Notes: a model not told the origin generated them from the sequence alone. Positions 42,516 to 51,231 are shown, counted from the first letter of the stretch. The stretch is 64,000 bases of DNA from Kitasatospora purpeofusca (GCF_000718025.1 NZ_JODS01000029.1:108555-172554), one strand, 5' to 3'. Made by a program: numbers and translations.

Positions 42516-43769
42516 TCAGGCCCGGAGCGAGGCCAGCGTGACGATGGTGATGTCGGACGGGGCGCCGACCCGCACGGGCGGGCCCCAGGCGCCGGCGCCG
42601 CGGGTGACGTAGAGCTGGGTGTCGCCGTAGCGCTCCAGCCCGGCGACGGTCGGGTTGGCCAGCTCCGCCACGTAGTTGCCCGGCCAGAGCTGCCCGCCGT
42701 GGGTGTGCCCGGACAACTGGAGGTCGACGCCGTGCCGGACCGCGTCGTGGATGGTGACCGGCTGGTGCGAGAGCAGCACGGCGGTGCGGGCCGGGTCGCG
42801 GTCCCCGAGCGCGCGGCCGAAGTCGGGACCGTCGCCCTCGCGCTCCCCGGCGATGTCGTTGACCCCGGCCAGGTCGAAGCCGCCCAGCTCGACCCGGGCG
42901 TTCTGCAGCGGGTGGACGCCCAGCTCGCGGACGAAGTCCACCCAGGGCGCCGCGCCGGAGAAGTACTCGTGGTTGCCGGTGACGAAGTAGGCCCCGTCGC
43001 GGGCCCGCAGCTGCGCCAGCGGCTCGGCGTCCCGTCCGAGCTCGGGGACCGTGCCGTCGACCAGGTCGCCCACGATCGTGATCAGGTCGGGCTTCGCGGC
43101 GTTGATGGTGTCCACGATCCGCTGGGTGTGGGCGCGGCCGAGGATCGGGCCGAGGTGGATGTCGCTGACCACCGCGATCCGGTAGCCGTCCGCGCCGGCC
43201 GGGAGCTTGGCGAGCGGGACGGTCACCTGCTTGAGCCTCGGCCCGCGCAGCACCCCGTACATGCCGTTGCCGACCACGGCCGCCGCCGCGCCGGAGGCTC
43301 CGATCGCGACCGCGCGGGCGACGAACAGCCGCCGTTCCGGCGAGGGCGCGGCGGGGGCGACGGGGACCGCGGGCGTGTCCGGGACGGGCTCGTCCGCCGT
43401 CGGCACCTCCGGCGCGGGCGCGTCCGCCACCACCGCCCGCGCCGCCCGGGACGCCCCGGACGGCAGCCGGAGCAGCAGCGGCCGGACCAGCTCCCCGACG
43501 GCGAGCCCGAGCAGCAGGTACAGCAGCACCGCGAGCCAGAGGTAGCCGGGCCAGGCGAACCAGCGCTCGACCGCTATCGGGAACGCCCGCCCGCCGATCA
43601 GCGCCCCCACCGAGAGCAGCGGCAGGACGAAGGCGAGCACGGTGCCGGTCCGGCGCCAGCGGCCGCCGGGCGCCGAGACGTCGCGCACCAGCCGGCGCCA
43701 GAGGTACCAGTGGACGAGGGTCAGCAGGGCGAGCACGAGGAGGACGCCGAGCACCACGAGGACGATCAT
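42516..43769 (-). CDS. Membrane-anchored metallophosphoesterase (YkuE-like)
   Basis: 417 residues. Three or four N-terminal membrane helices occupy about 1-95, with an Ala/Pro linker and another hydrophobic stretch (ARAVAIGASGAAAAVVG). The calcineurin-like domain follows. Its metal motifs are VSDIHLGPILG (near 200), TIVGDLVDGTV, VTGNHEYFSG, LLSHQPVTI and LSGHTHGGQLW, a complete set. Proteins of this architecture act on phosphate esters at or outside the membrane, including lipid-linked ones. The start could be ATG 43769 or the GTG one codon earlier. Confidence 0.9.
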   Translation of the reverse strand: MIVLVVLGVLLVLALLTLVHWYLWRRLVRDVSAPGGRWRRTGTVLAFVLPLLSVGALIGGRAFPIAVERWFAWPGYLWLAVLLYLLLGLAVGELVRPLLLRLPSGASRAARAVVADAPAPEVPTADEPVPDTPAVPVAPAAPSPERRLFVARAVAIGASGAAAAVVGNGMYGVLRGPRLKQVTVPLAKLPAGADGYRIAVVSDIHLGPILGRAHTQRIVDTINAAKPDLITIVGDLVDGTVPELGRDAEPLAQLRARDGAYFVTGNHEYFSGAAPWVDFVRELGVHPLQNARVELGGFDLAGVNDIAGEREGDGPDFGRALGDRDPARTAVLLSHQPVTIHDAVRHGVDLQLSGHTHGGQLWPGNYVAELANPTVAGLERYGDTQLYVTRGAGAWGPPVRVGAPSDITIVTLASLRA

Positions 43770-44036
43770 CACGCCGCCAGTATGTACGGCCGACCGACAA
43801 ACCCCCCGGGAGGGCCCCGAGTTGCTGGCGATGCGTCAGATCTGAGCTTTCCGGACCGCCACTTCACCCGCCCTGACCTGGGCTTTTACGTCCGCTGAGC
43901 GAACAGTTCCCGGTGCCTTGTTCCGATACCCGGAGGTAGAGGTTAGGTTGCACCGCAATGCGCGGATCCGTCCCCCACCCTTCGGTGATCGAGCCGAGGG
44001 TCGGGCCGCGCCGGAAAGGCACAGGGCACCCTCACG

Positions 44037-45500
44037 ATGAGTGCGGACACCACCACCCGGGCCGGCTCCCCTCCGCCCCGCGACTCCGCCGGCCTGCCCC
44101 CCGCCGGGCACGGCGGGCAGGGCCACGGCGGCGACGGCCACCTCAAGGCCGGGCTCAAGAACCGCCACCTGTCGATGATCGCCATCGGCGGTGTGATCGG
44201 CGCCGGCCTGTTCGTCGGCTCGGGCGCGGGCATCGCGTCCACCGGCCCCGGCATCCTGCTCTCCTACGCGCTGGCCGGTGTGCTGGTCGTCCTGGTGATG
44301 CGGATGCTCGGCGAGATGGCCGCGGCCGACCCGCAGAGCGGCTCCTTCTCCGCGTACGCGGACCGGGCGCTGGGCCGCTGGGCCGGCTTCAGCATCGGCT
44401 GGCTGTACTGGTTCTTCTGGGTGGTGGTGCTGGCCGTCGAGGCCACCGCCGGCGCGAAGATCCTCAACGGCTGGATGCCGGGCGTCCCGCAGTGGGCGTT
44501 CGCCCTGATCGTGATGGCCGTGCTGACCGCGACCAACCTGGGCTCGGTCGCCTCCTACGGCGAGTTCGAGTTCTGGTTCGCCGGCATCAAGGTGGTGGCC
44601 ATCGCCGCCTTCCTGGTGGTCGCCACGCTGGCCGTGTTCGGCCTGCTGCCCGGCACCCACGCCGTCGGCACGACCAATCTGACCGGTCACGGCGGCTTCC
44701 TGCCGCACGGGGTGGGCGCGGTCTTCACCGGCATGCTCACCGTCGTCTTCGCCTTCATGGGCAGCGAGATCGTCACGCTGGCCGCCGGCGAGTCCGAGGA
44801 CCCGGAGAAGGCGGTCAGCAAGGCCACCAACAGTGTGATCTGGCGGATCGGCATCTTCTACCTCGGCTCGATCCTGCTCGTGGTGACCCTGCTTCCGTGG
44901 GACTCCGCCGCCGTCAAGGGCAGCCCCTACGTCGCGGTGCTGGAGCACGTGGGCATCCCGGGCGCCGGCCGGGTGATGGACGTGATCGTGCTCACCGCCG
45001 TGCTCTCCTGCCTCAACTCGGGCATGTACACCGCGTCCCGGATGGCCTTCTCGCTCGGACAGCGCGGCGACGCACCCAAGGCCTTCGCGACGGTGAACCG
45101 GCGCGGCGTGCCGCAGGTGGCGATCCTGTCCTCGGTGGTGTTCGGCTTCGTGGCCGTCTTCTTCAACTACACCTCCCCCGACACGGTCTTCTCCTTCCTG
45201 CTGAACTCCTCCGGCGCGGTGGCGCTCTTCGTGTGGCTCGTGATCTGCTTCTCCCAGCTCCGGATGCGCCGGATCATCGAGCGCGAGATGCCGGAGCGGC
45301 TGACCGTCCGGATGTGGCTGTACCCGTACCTCACCTGGGCCGCGATCGGCATGATCGGGTTCGTGATGGCGTACATGTTCACCGACGCCGACGGTCGGAA
45401 GCAGATGTACCTGTCGCTGGTCGCCGCAGTTGTCGTGCTGGCGGCGTCGGCCGTGGTGGGCCGTCGGCGGCGGGCCGCGGTGGAGGCACCGGCATCCTGA
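44037..45500 (+). CDS. Amino-acid permease (APC family, GabP/AnsP-like)
   Basis: Proton-coupled amino-acid uptake carrier of 487 residues with 12 predicted helices. The family entry motif is LKNRHLSMIAIGGVIGAGLFVGSG (residues about 40-63), followed by MLGEMAAADPQSGSFSAYADRALG. The helix-8 region LNSGMYTASRMAFSLGQRGDAP and the loop RRGVPQVAILSS are typical of GABA, asparagine and aromatic amino-acid permeases. The N-terminus is Gly/His-rich and cytoplasmic. Upstream, 43773-44036 holds a low-GC promoter-like area (GAGGTAGAGGTTAGGTTGC). A 19-bp-stem terminator follows. The substrate cannot be fixed. Confidence 0.9.
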   Translation: MSADTTTRAGSPPPRDSAGLPPAGHGGQGHGGDGHLKAGLKNRHLSMIAIGGVIGAGLFVGSGAGIASTGPGILLSYALAGVLVVLVMRMLGEMAAADPQSGSFSAYADRALGRWAGFSIGWLYWFFWVVVLAVEATAGAKILNGWMPGVPQWAFALIVMAVLTATNLGSVASYGEFEFWFAGIKVVAIAAFLVVATLAVFGLLPGTHAVGTTNLTGHGGFLPHGVGAVFTGMLTVVFAFMGSEIVTLAAGESEDPEKAVSKATNSVIWRIGIFYLGSILLVVTLLPWDSAAVKGSPYVAVLEHVGIPGAGRVMDVIVLTAVLSCLNSGMYTASRMAFSLGQRGDAPKAFATVNRRGVPQVAILSSVVFGFVAVFFNYTSPDTVFSFLLNSSGAVALFVWLVICFSQLRMRRIIEREMPERLTVRMWLYPYLTWAAIGMIGFVMAYMFTDADGRKQMYLSLVAAVVVLAASAVVGRRRRAAVEAPAS

Positions 45501-45523
45501 GCCGGGGCGCAGTACCGTCCGCG

Positions 45524-45569
45524 GGCACCGGGCCCGGGAGCCGTTGCGGAGGCTCCCGGGCCCGGTGCC
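45524..45569 (+). terminator. Strong terminator after the permease
   Basis: A 19-bp perfect stem (45524-45542/45551-45569, containing CCGGGCCCGGGAGCC) with an eight-base loop. It is one of the two longest uninterrupted hairpins I found outside the 58-kb island. Confidence 0.85.
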
Positions 45570-45692
45570 GTTCCACCCGCCCGCCGGCCGGCCCCGCCTG
45601 CCCGCCTCCGATGCAGGTCGTCCCGCCCGGGCCGGGAACCTCCGGTTCCGTTCCGTGACCGGACGGACATGACCCGGCGACCCGTCAGCACC

Positions 45693-45698
45693 TACCCT
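45693..45698 (+). promoter_or_regulatory. -10 element of a leaderless EI24 transcript
   Basis: TACCCT lies exactly 7 bases before ATG 45706, with TGACCC at 45670-45675 spaced 17 bases away as a possible -35. There is no ribosome site, which fits a leaderless mRNA. Confidence 0.5.
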
Positions 45699-45705
45699 TC
45701 CCCTC

Positions 45706-46677
45706 ATGCGAGATCTTGCAGCGGGGTTGGGGTACCTGGCCAAGGGCCAGAGGTGGGTGGCGCGGCACGGCCGCTGGTGGGCGTTCGGGATGATCCCGGC
45801 ACTGATCACCCTCGCCGGTTACGTGGTGGCACTGTTCCTCCTCGGCGGCTGGGCCGGGGACATCGCCGCCTGGGCCACCCCGTTCGCCGACCACTGGGCC
45901 TCGTTCTGGCAGGACCTGCTGCGCACCACGCTCGCGGCGCTGGTCCTCGTCGGCGGGCTGCTGCTCTCCGTGCTCACCTTCACCGCGGTGACCCTGCTGG
46001 TCGGCCAGCCGTTCTACGAGGAGCTCTGCGAGAAGGTCGACGAGACCGAGGGCGGCGCGCCGACCCCGCCCGATGTGCCGCTGTGGCGCGAGCTGGTGGT
46101 GGCGGCCCGGGACAGCCTCTTCGTGCTGGTGCGGGCGGGCGGGTTCGGTGTGCTGCTGTTCGCGGCCGGGTTCGTCCCGGTGGTCGGGCAGACCGTCGTC
46201 CCGGTACTGGGCTTCCTGGTCTCCGGCTTCTTCCTCACCCTGGAGCTCACCTCGGTCGCCCTGCAGCGGCGCGGCGTGCCGCAGCGGGAGCGGCTGCGGC
46301 TGCTGCGCGGGCGGCTCGGGCTGGCCTTCGGCTTCGGCGTGCCGCTGGTGCTGGGGTTCCTGGTCCCGCTGGTGACGGTGGTCGCCATGCCGGGCGCCGT
46401 CGCCGGGGCGACGCTGCTGGCCCGCGACCTGGTGCCGGTCGAGGAGGAGCCCGCGACGGACGAGGAGCCGGAAGAAGGGGAGTCCCCGGACCCGCCGGCC
46501 GTCCCGGAGGTGCCGGAGTACCGGGCGCAGCAGCCCGCGGCGGCCAACCCCTACGCGGACAACCCGTACGCCCAGAACCCGTACGCCGAGAACCCGCCCG
46601 CCGGGAGCCCGTACGCGAGCGACGGCTACGCCGCCGCACCCCGGCCCGCGGAGCCGAATCCGTACCGGGGCGCGTGA
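45706..46677 (+). CDS. EI24/CysZ-domain membrane protein with NPYA-repeat tail
   Basis: 323 residues. Membrane helices include WAFGMIPALITLAGYVVALFLL, LAALVLVGGLLLSVLTFTAVT, VLLFAAGFVPVVGQTVVPVLG and GVPLVLGFLVPLVTVVAMPGAV. The conserved EI24 phrases LLVGQPFYEELCEKVDE and LLRGRLGLAFGFG are present. The tail (about 245-323) is acidic then rich in NPYA/NPYAENP units, a pattern of intrinsically disordered tails. The family includes sulfate-related CysZ and eukaryotic EI24; its role in Streptomyces is not known to me. The start is supported by a -10 at leaderless spacing. Confidence 0.85.
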   Translation: MRDLAAGLGYLAKGQRWVARHGRWWAFGMIPALITLAGYVVALFLLGGWAGDIAAWATPFADHWASFWQDLLRTTLAALVLVGGLLLSVLTFTAVTLLVGQPFYEELCEKVDETEGGAPTPPDVPLWRELVVAARDSLFVLVRAGGFGVLLFAAGFVPVVGQTVVPVLGFLVSGFFLTLELTSVALQRRGVPQRERLRLLRGRLGLAFGFGVPLVLGFLVPLVTVVAMPGAVAGATLLARDLVPVEEEPATDEEPEEGESPDPPAVPEVPEYRAQQPAAANPYADNPYAQNPYAENPPAGSPYASDGYAAAPRPAEPNPYRGA

Positions 46678-47281
46678 CCGGACCGTCACACCGCGTGCGG
46701 ATCGCCGCCCCCGCGTGTGAGGCCCCCCACAGGGCTCCGGCGATCTACTACCGCCGATAGCGGTGGCCCGTACGGCGGTCCGCCTCCCCCGGTCGGGGCC
46801 CGGCGGCCCGACGACCGTCCGGGGCGGTGGACCGGCCGTCACGGACCCGAAGAACGCAGGCGGTCGGCCGGTTCGGGCCGATCGTTCGTCGACGATCCCG
46901 GGGCTCGCCCCATCGATTCATCAAAACGGACAAATACCGTCGAAGCGCCCGCCATCGGTCGGGCGCTTCGCCGTTTCGGGGCCCTCGTGCCACTACCGAC
47001 CGTAGTAGCCGGCGCCTTTGCCGCCCGTGCCGCGCTCTGCCAAGAATGGTCCGTCGCCAGGCAGCGCGGCCGGTCCCCCCGCCGCGCAGCTCCCGCCGCC
47101 CCGCACCTTCGCCGGGGTCGGCACGCACACCACGGCCGTCCCGTACGCCACCACGGGCCGCTCCCCCGAGCGGGTCCCGTGCGATGCCCGGCGCCCGCGC
47201 CGCCGCCCCGCCCGGGGCCGGCACGCCCCGACGGCCACCCAGGCCCTGACGGCACCCCGACGGAAAAGGATTGTCCGCTCC
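46678..47281. other. 604-base intergenic region before the secreted transglycosylase-like gene
   Basis: No convincing gene. Just after the EI24 stop is a hairpin with TCACAC/GTGTGA ends and a bulge (46686-46720). ACCGC-CGATA-GCGGT lies at 46750-46764. An 11-bp hairpin is at 46941-46970. The stretch 46905-46945 (CCATCGATTCATCAAAACGG) is AT-richer. I looked for a c-di-AMP (ydaO-type) riboswitch, common before Streptomyces wall hydrolases, and did not find its conserved words. Confidence 0.45.
46941..46970. terminator. 11-bp hairpin in the long leader region
   Basis: CGAAGCGCCCG/CGGGCGCTTCG with an eight-base loop. It could end the upstream transcript or act as an attenuator for the downstream gene, about 310 bases away. 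Confidence 0.55.
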
Positions 47282-47980
47282 ATGCAGCTCAGCCATGCCC
47301 GCCGCAACTCGCTGATCACCGGTGTCGCCACCCTCGTCGTGGCGAGCGCGGCCACCGCCGCCCTCGCCATCCCGGAGAGCGGGACCGCCGTCGCCGAGGC
47401 GCCCGTCGCCGCGGTGGCCGCCACCACCGGCGGGATCTCGGCGGACGCGCAGGCCGCCGCGCAGGCGCAGGCCGAGGCGGACGCCAAGGCCCAGGCCGAC
47501 GCCCAGGCCGCCGCGCAGGCACAGGCCGAGGCGGACGCCGCCGCTGCCGCCGCCGCGCAGGCGCAGGCGGACGCCCAGGCGCAGGCCGACGCCCAGGCCG
47601 CGGCGAAGGCCCAGGCCGACGCCAAGGCGAAGTCGGACGCCGCCGCCTCCCGGTCGCAGGAGCGCTCCGCGCTGAACAGCAAGCCGGCCTACTCCGGCAG
47701 CCCGCGCGAGATCGCCGCCAAGATCGTCCCGGCCGGCCAGCTCCAGTGCTTCAACAACATCGTGTCCCGCGAGAGCAGCTGGAACGTCACCGCCACCAAC
47801 GCCTCCTCCGGCGCCTACGGCCTGGTCCAGGCCCTGCCCGGCTCCAAGATGGCCTCGGCGGGCTCCGACTGGCGCACCAACCCGGTCACCCAGATCAAGT
47901 GGGGCCTGGACTACATGAACTCCCGCTACGGCAGCCCGTGCGGCGCCTGGTCGTTCTGGCAGTCCCACCACTGGTACTGA
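47282..47980 (+). CDS. Secreted lytic-transglycosylase-like protein with Ala/Gln/Asp repeat stalk
   Basis: 232 residues. A signal region (LITGVATLVVASAATAALAIP) is followed by a helical stalk (about 58-125) of AQADAQA, AQAEADA and AKAQADAK units, probably a coiled or rigid helix. The C-terminal domain (about 140-232) has IVSRESSWNVTATNASSGAYGLVQALPGSKMA (about 32 residues) with the catalytic-type Glu and the SSGAYGL loop of SLT/transglycosylase folds. WGLDYMNSRYGSPCGAW follows. Two cysteines may pair. It would cut or bind peptidoglycan outside the cell. AAAAGGA lies about 10 bases before ATG 47282. Confidence 0.88.
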   Translation: MQLSHARRNSLITGVATLVVASAATAALAIPESGTAVAEAPVAAVAATTGGISADAQAAAQAQAEADAKAQADAQAAAQAQAEADAAAAAAAQAQADAQAQADAQAAAKAQADAKAKSDAAASRSQERSALNSKPAYSGSPREIAAKIVPAGQLQCFNNIVSRESSWNVTATNASSGAYGLVQALPGSKMASAGSDWRTNPVTQIKWGLDYMNSRYGSPCGAWSFWQSHHWY

Positions 47981-48015
47981 GCCGACCCCGGCATCCCGCC
48001 GACCCCGGCACGTCA

Positions 48016-48047
48016 CCGAGCCCGCAGGCCCCCGCCTGCGGGCTCGG
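48016..48047. terminator. Bidirectional terminator
   Basis: A 13-bp perfect stem, CCGAGCCCGCAGG/CCTGCGGGCTCGG, with a six-base loop lies between the convergent transglycosylase-like and TetR genes. Confidence 0.8.
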
Positions 48048-48074
48048 CCGCGTTCGGGAGGCGGTCCGCGCGCC

Positions 48075-48818
48075 TCAGCACCGGCGCCCGGACGCCCGCC
48101 CTCCGCCGGTAGCACCGGAGGCACCGGGAGCACCGGGGGCAGCCGGAGCACCGGCCCCAGCGGGGCGGGCGGCGCCACCCGGGCCGCCCGGACGCCCCCA
48201 CAGCGCCTGGCGCAGCAGCGGCAGATAGGAGCGCGCGATTTCATCGGCCGGCAGCGCGGCGAGCGGTTGGAGCCGCAGTACGTAGCGGGCCATGATCAGC
48301 CCGGCCAGCTGGGTGCCGAACAGGCAGGCGCGCCGACGGGCGTCCGCGCCGCCGAGCCGGGCCGCGACCAGGTCCACCATCTCGCGCTGCACCACCTCGC
48401 CGACCAGCAGCGCGACCGCCGGGTCCAGTGCCGAGCCGCCGATCATGGCGCGCAGCGGGCCCGCGCTGTCTGGGGCGTCCCAGACTCCGAGCAGCAGCCG
48501 CAGGGCGCGCTCGGGGAAGGTCTCCAGCTCGCCGTCCAGCGCCCCGGCCAGCAGCACCGCCGGGTTCCCGGTCAGCGCGAGGGCCGCCCCGAACAGGCCC
48601 TTCTTGCTGCCGAAGTAGTAGCTGACCAGGGCGAGGTCCACGCCCGCCTCGGCGGCCACCGACCGGAGCGTGACCGCGTGGTACCCCTCGGTCAGGAAGC
48701 GGCGTCGGGCGACGGCGAGGATCTGCTCCCTGGCCCCGGAGTTCCCGGTGCGCCGGCCCCGGCGGGGCGCCGGCTCCCCGGTCCGGGCCCCGTCGGGCGC
48801 CTCGGAGGAATTCATCAT
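48075..48818 (-). CDS. TetR-family repressor, divergent from an MFS exporter
   Basis: 247 residues. The N-terminal HTH lies in ILAVARRRFLTEGYHAVTLRSVAAEAGVDLALVSYYFGSKKGLF (about 45 residues around positions 30-75). The ligand domain reads like TetR_C of the AcrR type. The Pro/Ala/Gly tail of about 40 residues is disordered. ATG 48818 (or 48815) lies 7 bases after a TAGCAT -10 with no ribosome site, so it is probably leaderless. A perfect 12-bp inverted repeat covers the upstream promoter area, which suggests autorepression together with control of the MFS gene. Confidence 0.9.
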   Translation of the reverse strand: MMNSSEAPDGARTGEPAPRRGRRTGNSGAREQILAVARRRFLTEGYHAVTLRSVAAEAGVDLALVSYYFGSKKGLFGAALALTGNPAVLLAGALDGELETFPERALRLLLGVWDAPDSAGPLRAMIGGSALDPAVALLVGEVVQREMVDLVAARLGGADARRRACLFGTQLAGLIMARYVLRLQPLAALPADEIARSYLPLLRQALWGRPGGPGGAARPAGAGAPAAPGAPGASGATGGGRASGRRC

Positions 48819-48844
48819 GGTTGAAATGCTAGCCGCCGCGCGCC

Positions 48845-48875
48845 CACGCTGGTCGGGCACCGACCGACCAGCGTG
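48845..48875. promoter_or_regulatory. Operator of the TetR/MFS pair
   Basis: CACGCTGGTCGG (48845-48856) and CCGACCAGCGTG (48864-48875) are perfect 12-bp arms with a 7-base spacer. They lie in the 70-base divergent gap, overlap the expected -35 zone of tetR (TAGCAT -10 at 48826-48831, minus strand) and end 13 bases before the MFS start. This is a textbook TetR site arrangement; binding is inferred. Confidence 0.8.
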
Positions 48876-48888
48876 AGGAAGTCCCGTC

Positions 48889-50406
48889 ATGTCCGCCACC
48901 GCCGCGCGCCCGGACCGGGCGGCCGCCCCCGCCGCCCCGGACGGCCGTCACCGCACCGTCCTGCTCGTCACCTGTCTCGCGCTGGCCACCGTGGTCGCCG
49001 CGATGGCCTCGCTCAACGTGGCCCTGCCCGACATCGCCCGCGCCACCGGCGGCAGCCAGACCCAGCTGTCCTGGATCATCGACGCCTACAGCCTGGTGTT
49101 CGCCGCCCTGCTGCTGCCCGCCGGCGCCATCGGGGACCGGTTCGGGCGGCGGCGGGCCCTGCTGGTGGGCCTGGCGCTGTTCGGCGCCGGTTCCGGGCTC
49201 GCCGCGCTGACCACCGACCCCGGCGCCCTGATCGCGCTGCGCGCGCTGCTGGGTGTCGGCGCGGCGCTGGTCATGCCGGCCACCCTGTCGACGATCACCA
49301 GCACCTTCCCGCCGGAGCGGCGGGCCCGGGGCGTGGCCGCCTGGGCGGCGGTCGCGGGCGCGGCGGCGGTGCTCGGCCTGTTCGCCACCGGCGTCCTGCT
49401 GGAGCTGTGGTCCTGGCCGTCGATCTTCGTCCTGAACGTGGTGCTCGCGGTCCTGGCCCTGTCCGGCACCCTGCTGTTCGTCCCGGAGTCCGCCGAGCCG
49501 GACGCGCCGCGGCTGGACGTCGTCGGCGCGCTGCTGGCCGTGGCCGGGCTCGGCTCGTTGGTGTACGCGGTGATCGAGGCGCCGGTCCGGGGCTGGGCCG
49601 ACCCGTGGACCCTCGGCGGCGCGCTCGCCGGGCTGGCGCTGCTGGCCGGCTTCGTCCGCTGGGAGCTGCGGCGGCGGCACCCGCTGCTGGACCCCCGGCT
49701 GTTCCGCGAGCGCCGGTTCGCGGCCGGGACGCTGTCGATCACCTGCCAGTTCTTCGCCTTCTTCGGCTACCTCTTCGTGATCATGCAGTACCTCCAGCTG
49801 GTCCGGGAGCGCAGCGCGCTGGCGGCGGCCGTCGCGCTGCTGCCGATGGCGCTCGGGATGGCGCCCGGCGCCCGGCTCAGCCCCCGGCTGACCGACCGGT
49901 TCGGCCCGCGCGGCCCCTGGGTCGCGGGCCTGCTGCTGGTCGCGGGCGCGCTGGCCTCGCTCGGGCTGCTGGACGCCGACAGCTCCGGGTGGCTGGTGGC
50001 GGCCGTCCTGTTCCCGCTCGGCCTGGGTTCCGGGCTCGCCATGACGCCCGCCACCACCGCCATCACCGAGGCGCTGCCGAGCGCCCTGCAGAACGTCGGC
50101 TCGGCGATGAACGACCTGGCCCGGGAGCTGGGCGGCGCCCTCGGGATCGCCGTGCTCGGCAGCGTCCTGACCGCCGGCTACCGCGCCCGGGTGGACGTCG
50201 CCGGGCTGCCGCCGCAGCTCGCCGACGCCGCCCGCTCCTCGCTCGCCGCCGCCTCCCGGTTCGGGCCGCCGGTCGCCGACCGGGCCCGCGACGCCTTCGT
50301 CCACGGGATGCACCTGACCGTCCTCACCGCCGCCGGCGTCGTCGCCCTCGCCGCCGTCGCGGTGGCCCTGCTGCTGCGCGGCACGACGACGCGGACCGGC
50401 CGCTGA
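48889..50406 (+). CDS. DHA2-family (EmrB/QacA-like) MFS drug exporter
   Basis: 505 residues with 14 predicted helices. Landmarks are the helix-1 motif TVVAAMASLNVALPDIARA with the DHA2 proton-relay-type Asp, the motif A loop GDRFGRRRALLVG, and motif C-like GVGAALVMPATLSTITS. The late MTPATTAITEALP is also present. GAGGAAG lies about 8 bases before ATG 48889. It is transcribed divergently from the TetR gene with a shared operator, the usual layout for substrate-induced drug efflux. The exported compound is unknown. A hairpin terminator follows the gene. Confidence 0.92.
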   Translation: MSATAARPDRAAAPAAPDGRHRTVLLVTCLALATVVAAMASLNVALPDIARATGGSQTQLSWIIDAYSLVFAALLLPAGAIGDRFGRRRALLVGLALFGAGSGLAALTTDPGALIALRALLGVGAALVMPATLSTITSTFPPERRARGVAAWAAVAGAAAVLGLFATGVLLELWSWPSIFVLNVVLAVLALSGTLLFVPESAEPDAPRLDVVGALLAVAGLGSLVYAVIEAPVRGWADPWTLGGALAGLALLAGFVRWELRRRHPLLDPRLFRERRFAAGTLSITCQFFAFFGYLFVIMQYLQLVRERSALAAAVALLPMALGMAPGARLSPRLTDRFGPRGPWVAGLLLVAGALASLGLLDADSSGWLVAAVLFPLGLGSGLAMTPATTAITEALPSALQNVGSAMNDLARELGGALGIAVLGSVLTAGYRARVDVAGLPPQLADAARSSLAAASRFGPPVADRARDAFVHGMHLTVLTAAGVVALAAVAVALLLRGTTTRTGR

Positions 50407-50435
50407 GCGCACCGGCCGGACGCGGCGCCTCCGGG

Positions 50436-50460
50436 CCGCCCCCGCACCGTCCGGGGGCGG
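50436..50460 (+). terminator. Terminator after the MFS gene
   Basis: A 9-bp perfect stem, CCGCCCCCG/CGGGGGCGG, can be extended by a further three pairs with one wobble. It begins 30 bases after the stop. Confidence 0.65.
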
Positions 50461-50590
50461 TCCGAGGCTCATTCATGGCTCGCCCGACGCTCGTCGACCG
50501 CTCGTTCGGGGATCGCCCGGGGCTCGTTCGAGGACGATTCGCGGTGCTTCGCGGACGGTCCGTTCGGGTGCGGGCTGGCCGAAATCCCAG

Positions 50591-50616
50591 TGGCCCGGCG
50601 AGCGCGCGCCGGGCCA
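50591..50616 (+). promoter_or_regulatory. 10-bp hairpin immediately before the GNAT start
   Basis: TGGCCCGGCG/CGCCGGGCCA with a six-base loop ends 10 bases before ATG 50627, where a ribosome site would be expected. It could occlude translation or be a promoter-proximal terminator. Confidence 0.55.
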
Positions 50617-50626
50617 GAGTGGGCGC

Positions 50627-51187
50627 ATGGATCAGGTGAGGCTCTCCGACGGGGTGGTCACGCTCACCCCGTTCCGGGCGGCGGACATCGACGCGCACCT
50701 GGCGGGCGAGGACGACCAGCTGGTCCGCTGGCTGAACGGCGGGCCGAGCACCCGGGCGGGCACCGAGGAGTACGTGCGGCGGTGCACCGCGCACTGGTCG
50801 TACCGGGGGCCGGCCCGGGTGTTCGGCATCCGGACCGGGCCGGAGCCGGTGCTGGCCGGCACGATCGACCTGCGGTTCGCGATGCCGCGCCTCGGCCCGG
50901 GGCAGGTCAACATCGCCTACGGCCTCTACCCCGCCTGGCGCGGACGCGGCCTGGCGACGCGGGCGGTGCACCTGGTGTGCCGGTACGCGGCGCAGGAGGG
51001 CGCGACCGAGGGCGTGATCCGGGTCGACCCGGAGAACACCGCCTCGGCGGCGGTCGCCCGGCGGGCCGGGTTCCGGTACTCCGAACGGGTGCGGGAACCG
51101 ACCGGCAACCGGCTCGACTGGTACCTGCGCGAGCTGGCCGCCGCCCCGGTGGAGCACCCCGTCCCGGCGGCCGGCTGCTCCGTCTGA
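50627..51187 (+). CDS. GNAT acetyltransferase (RimJ/RimL type)
   Basis: 186 residues. The acetyl-CoA pocket is formed by NIAYGLYPAWRGRGLATRAVHLVCRYA (Q/RxxGxG/A reads RGRGLA, near 107), followed by VIRVDPENTASAAVARRAGFRYSE, the standard RimJ-like C-terminal motif. The N-terminus reads VTLTPFRAADIDAHLAGEDD. Substrates of these proteins range from ribosomal proteins to antibiotics, and none can be assigned. The ATG at 50627 directly follows a 10-bp hairpin and has no clear ribosome site. Confidence 0.88.
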   Translation: MDQVRLSDGVVTLTPFRAADIDAHLAGEDDQLVRWLNGGPSTRAGTEEYVRRCTAHWSYRGPARVFGIRTGPEPVLAGTIDLRFAMPRLGPGQVNIAYGLYPAWRGRGLATRAVHLVCRYAAQEGATEGVIRVDPENTASAAVARRAGFRYSERVREPTGNRLDWYLRELAAAPVEHPVPAAGCSV

Positions 51188-51231
51188 CGGCCTGCCCCCT
51201 GCCTCGGCCCCGCGCCTCGGTCCCCGCCGTC

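Noticed and set aside
46678..47281. Possible c-di-AMP (ydaO-type) or cobalamin riboswitch before the transglycosylase-like gene
   Set aside because: The conserved sequence blocks of these classes are not present; only generic GC hairpins are seen.
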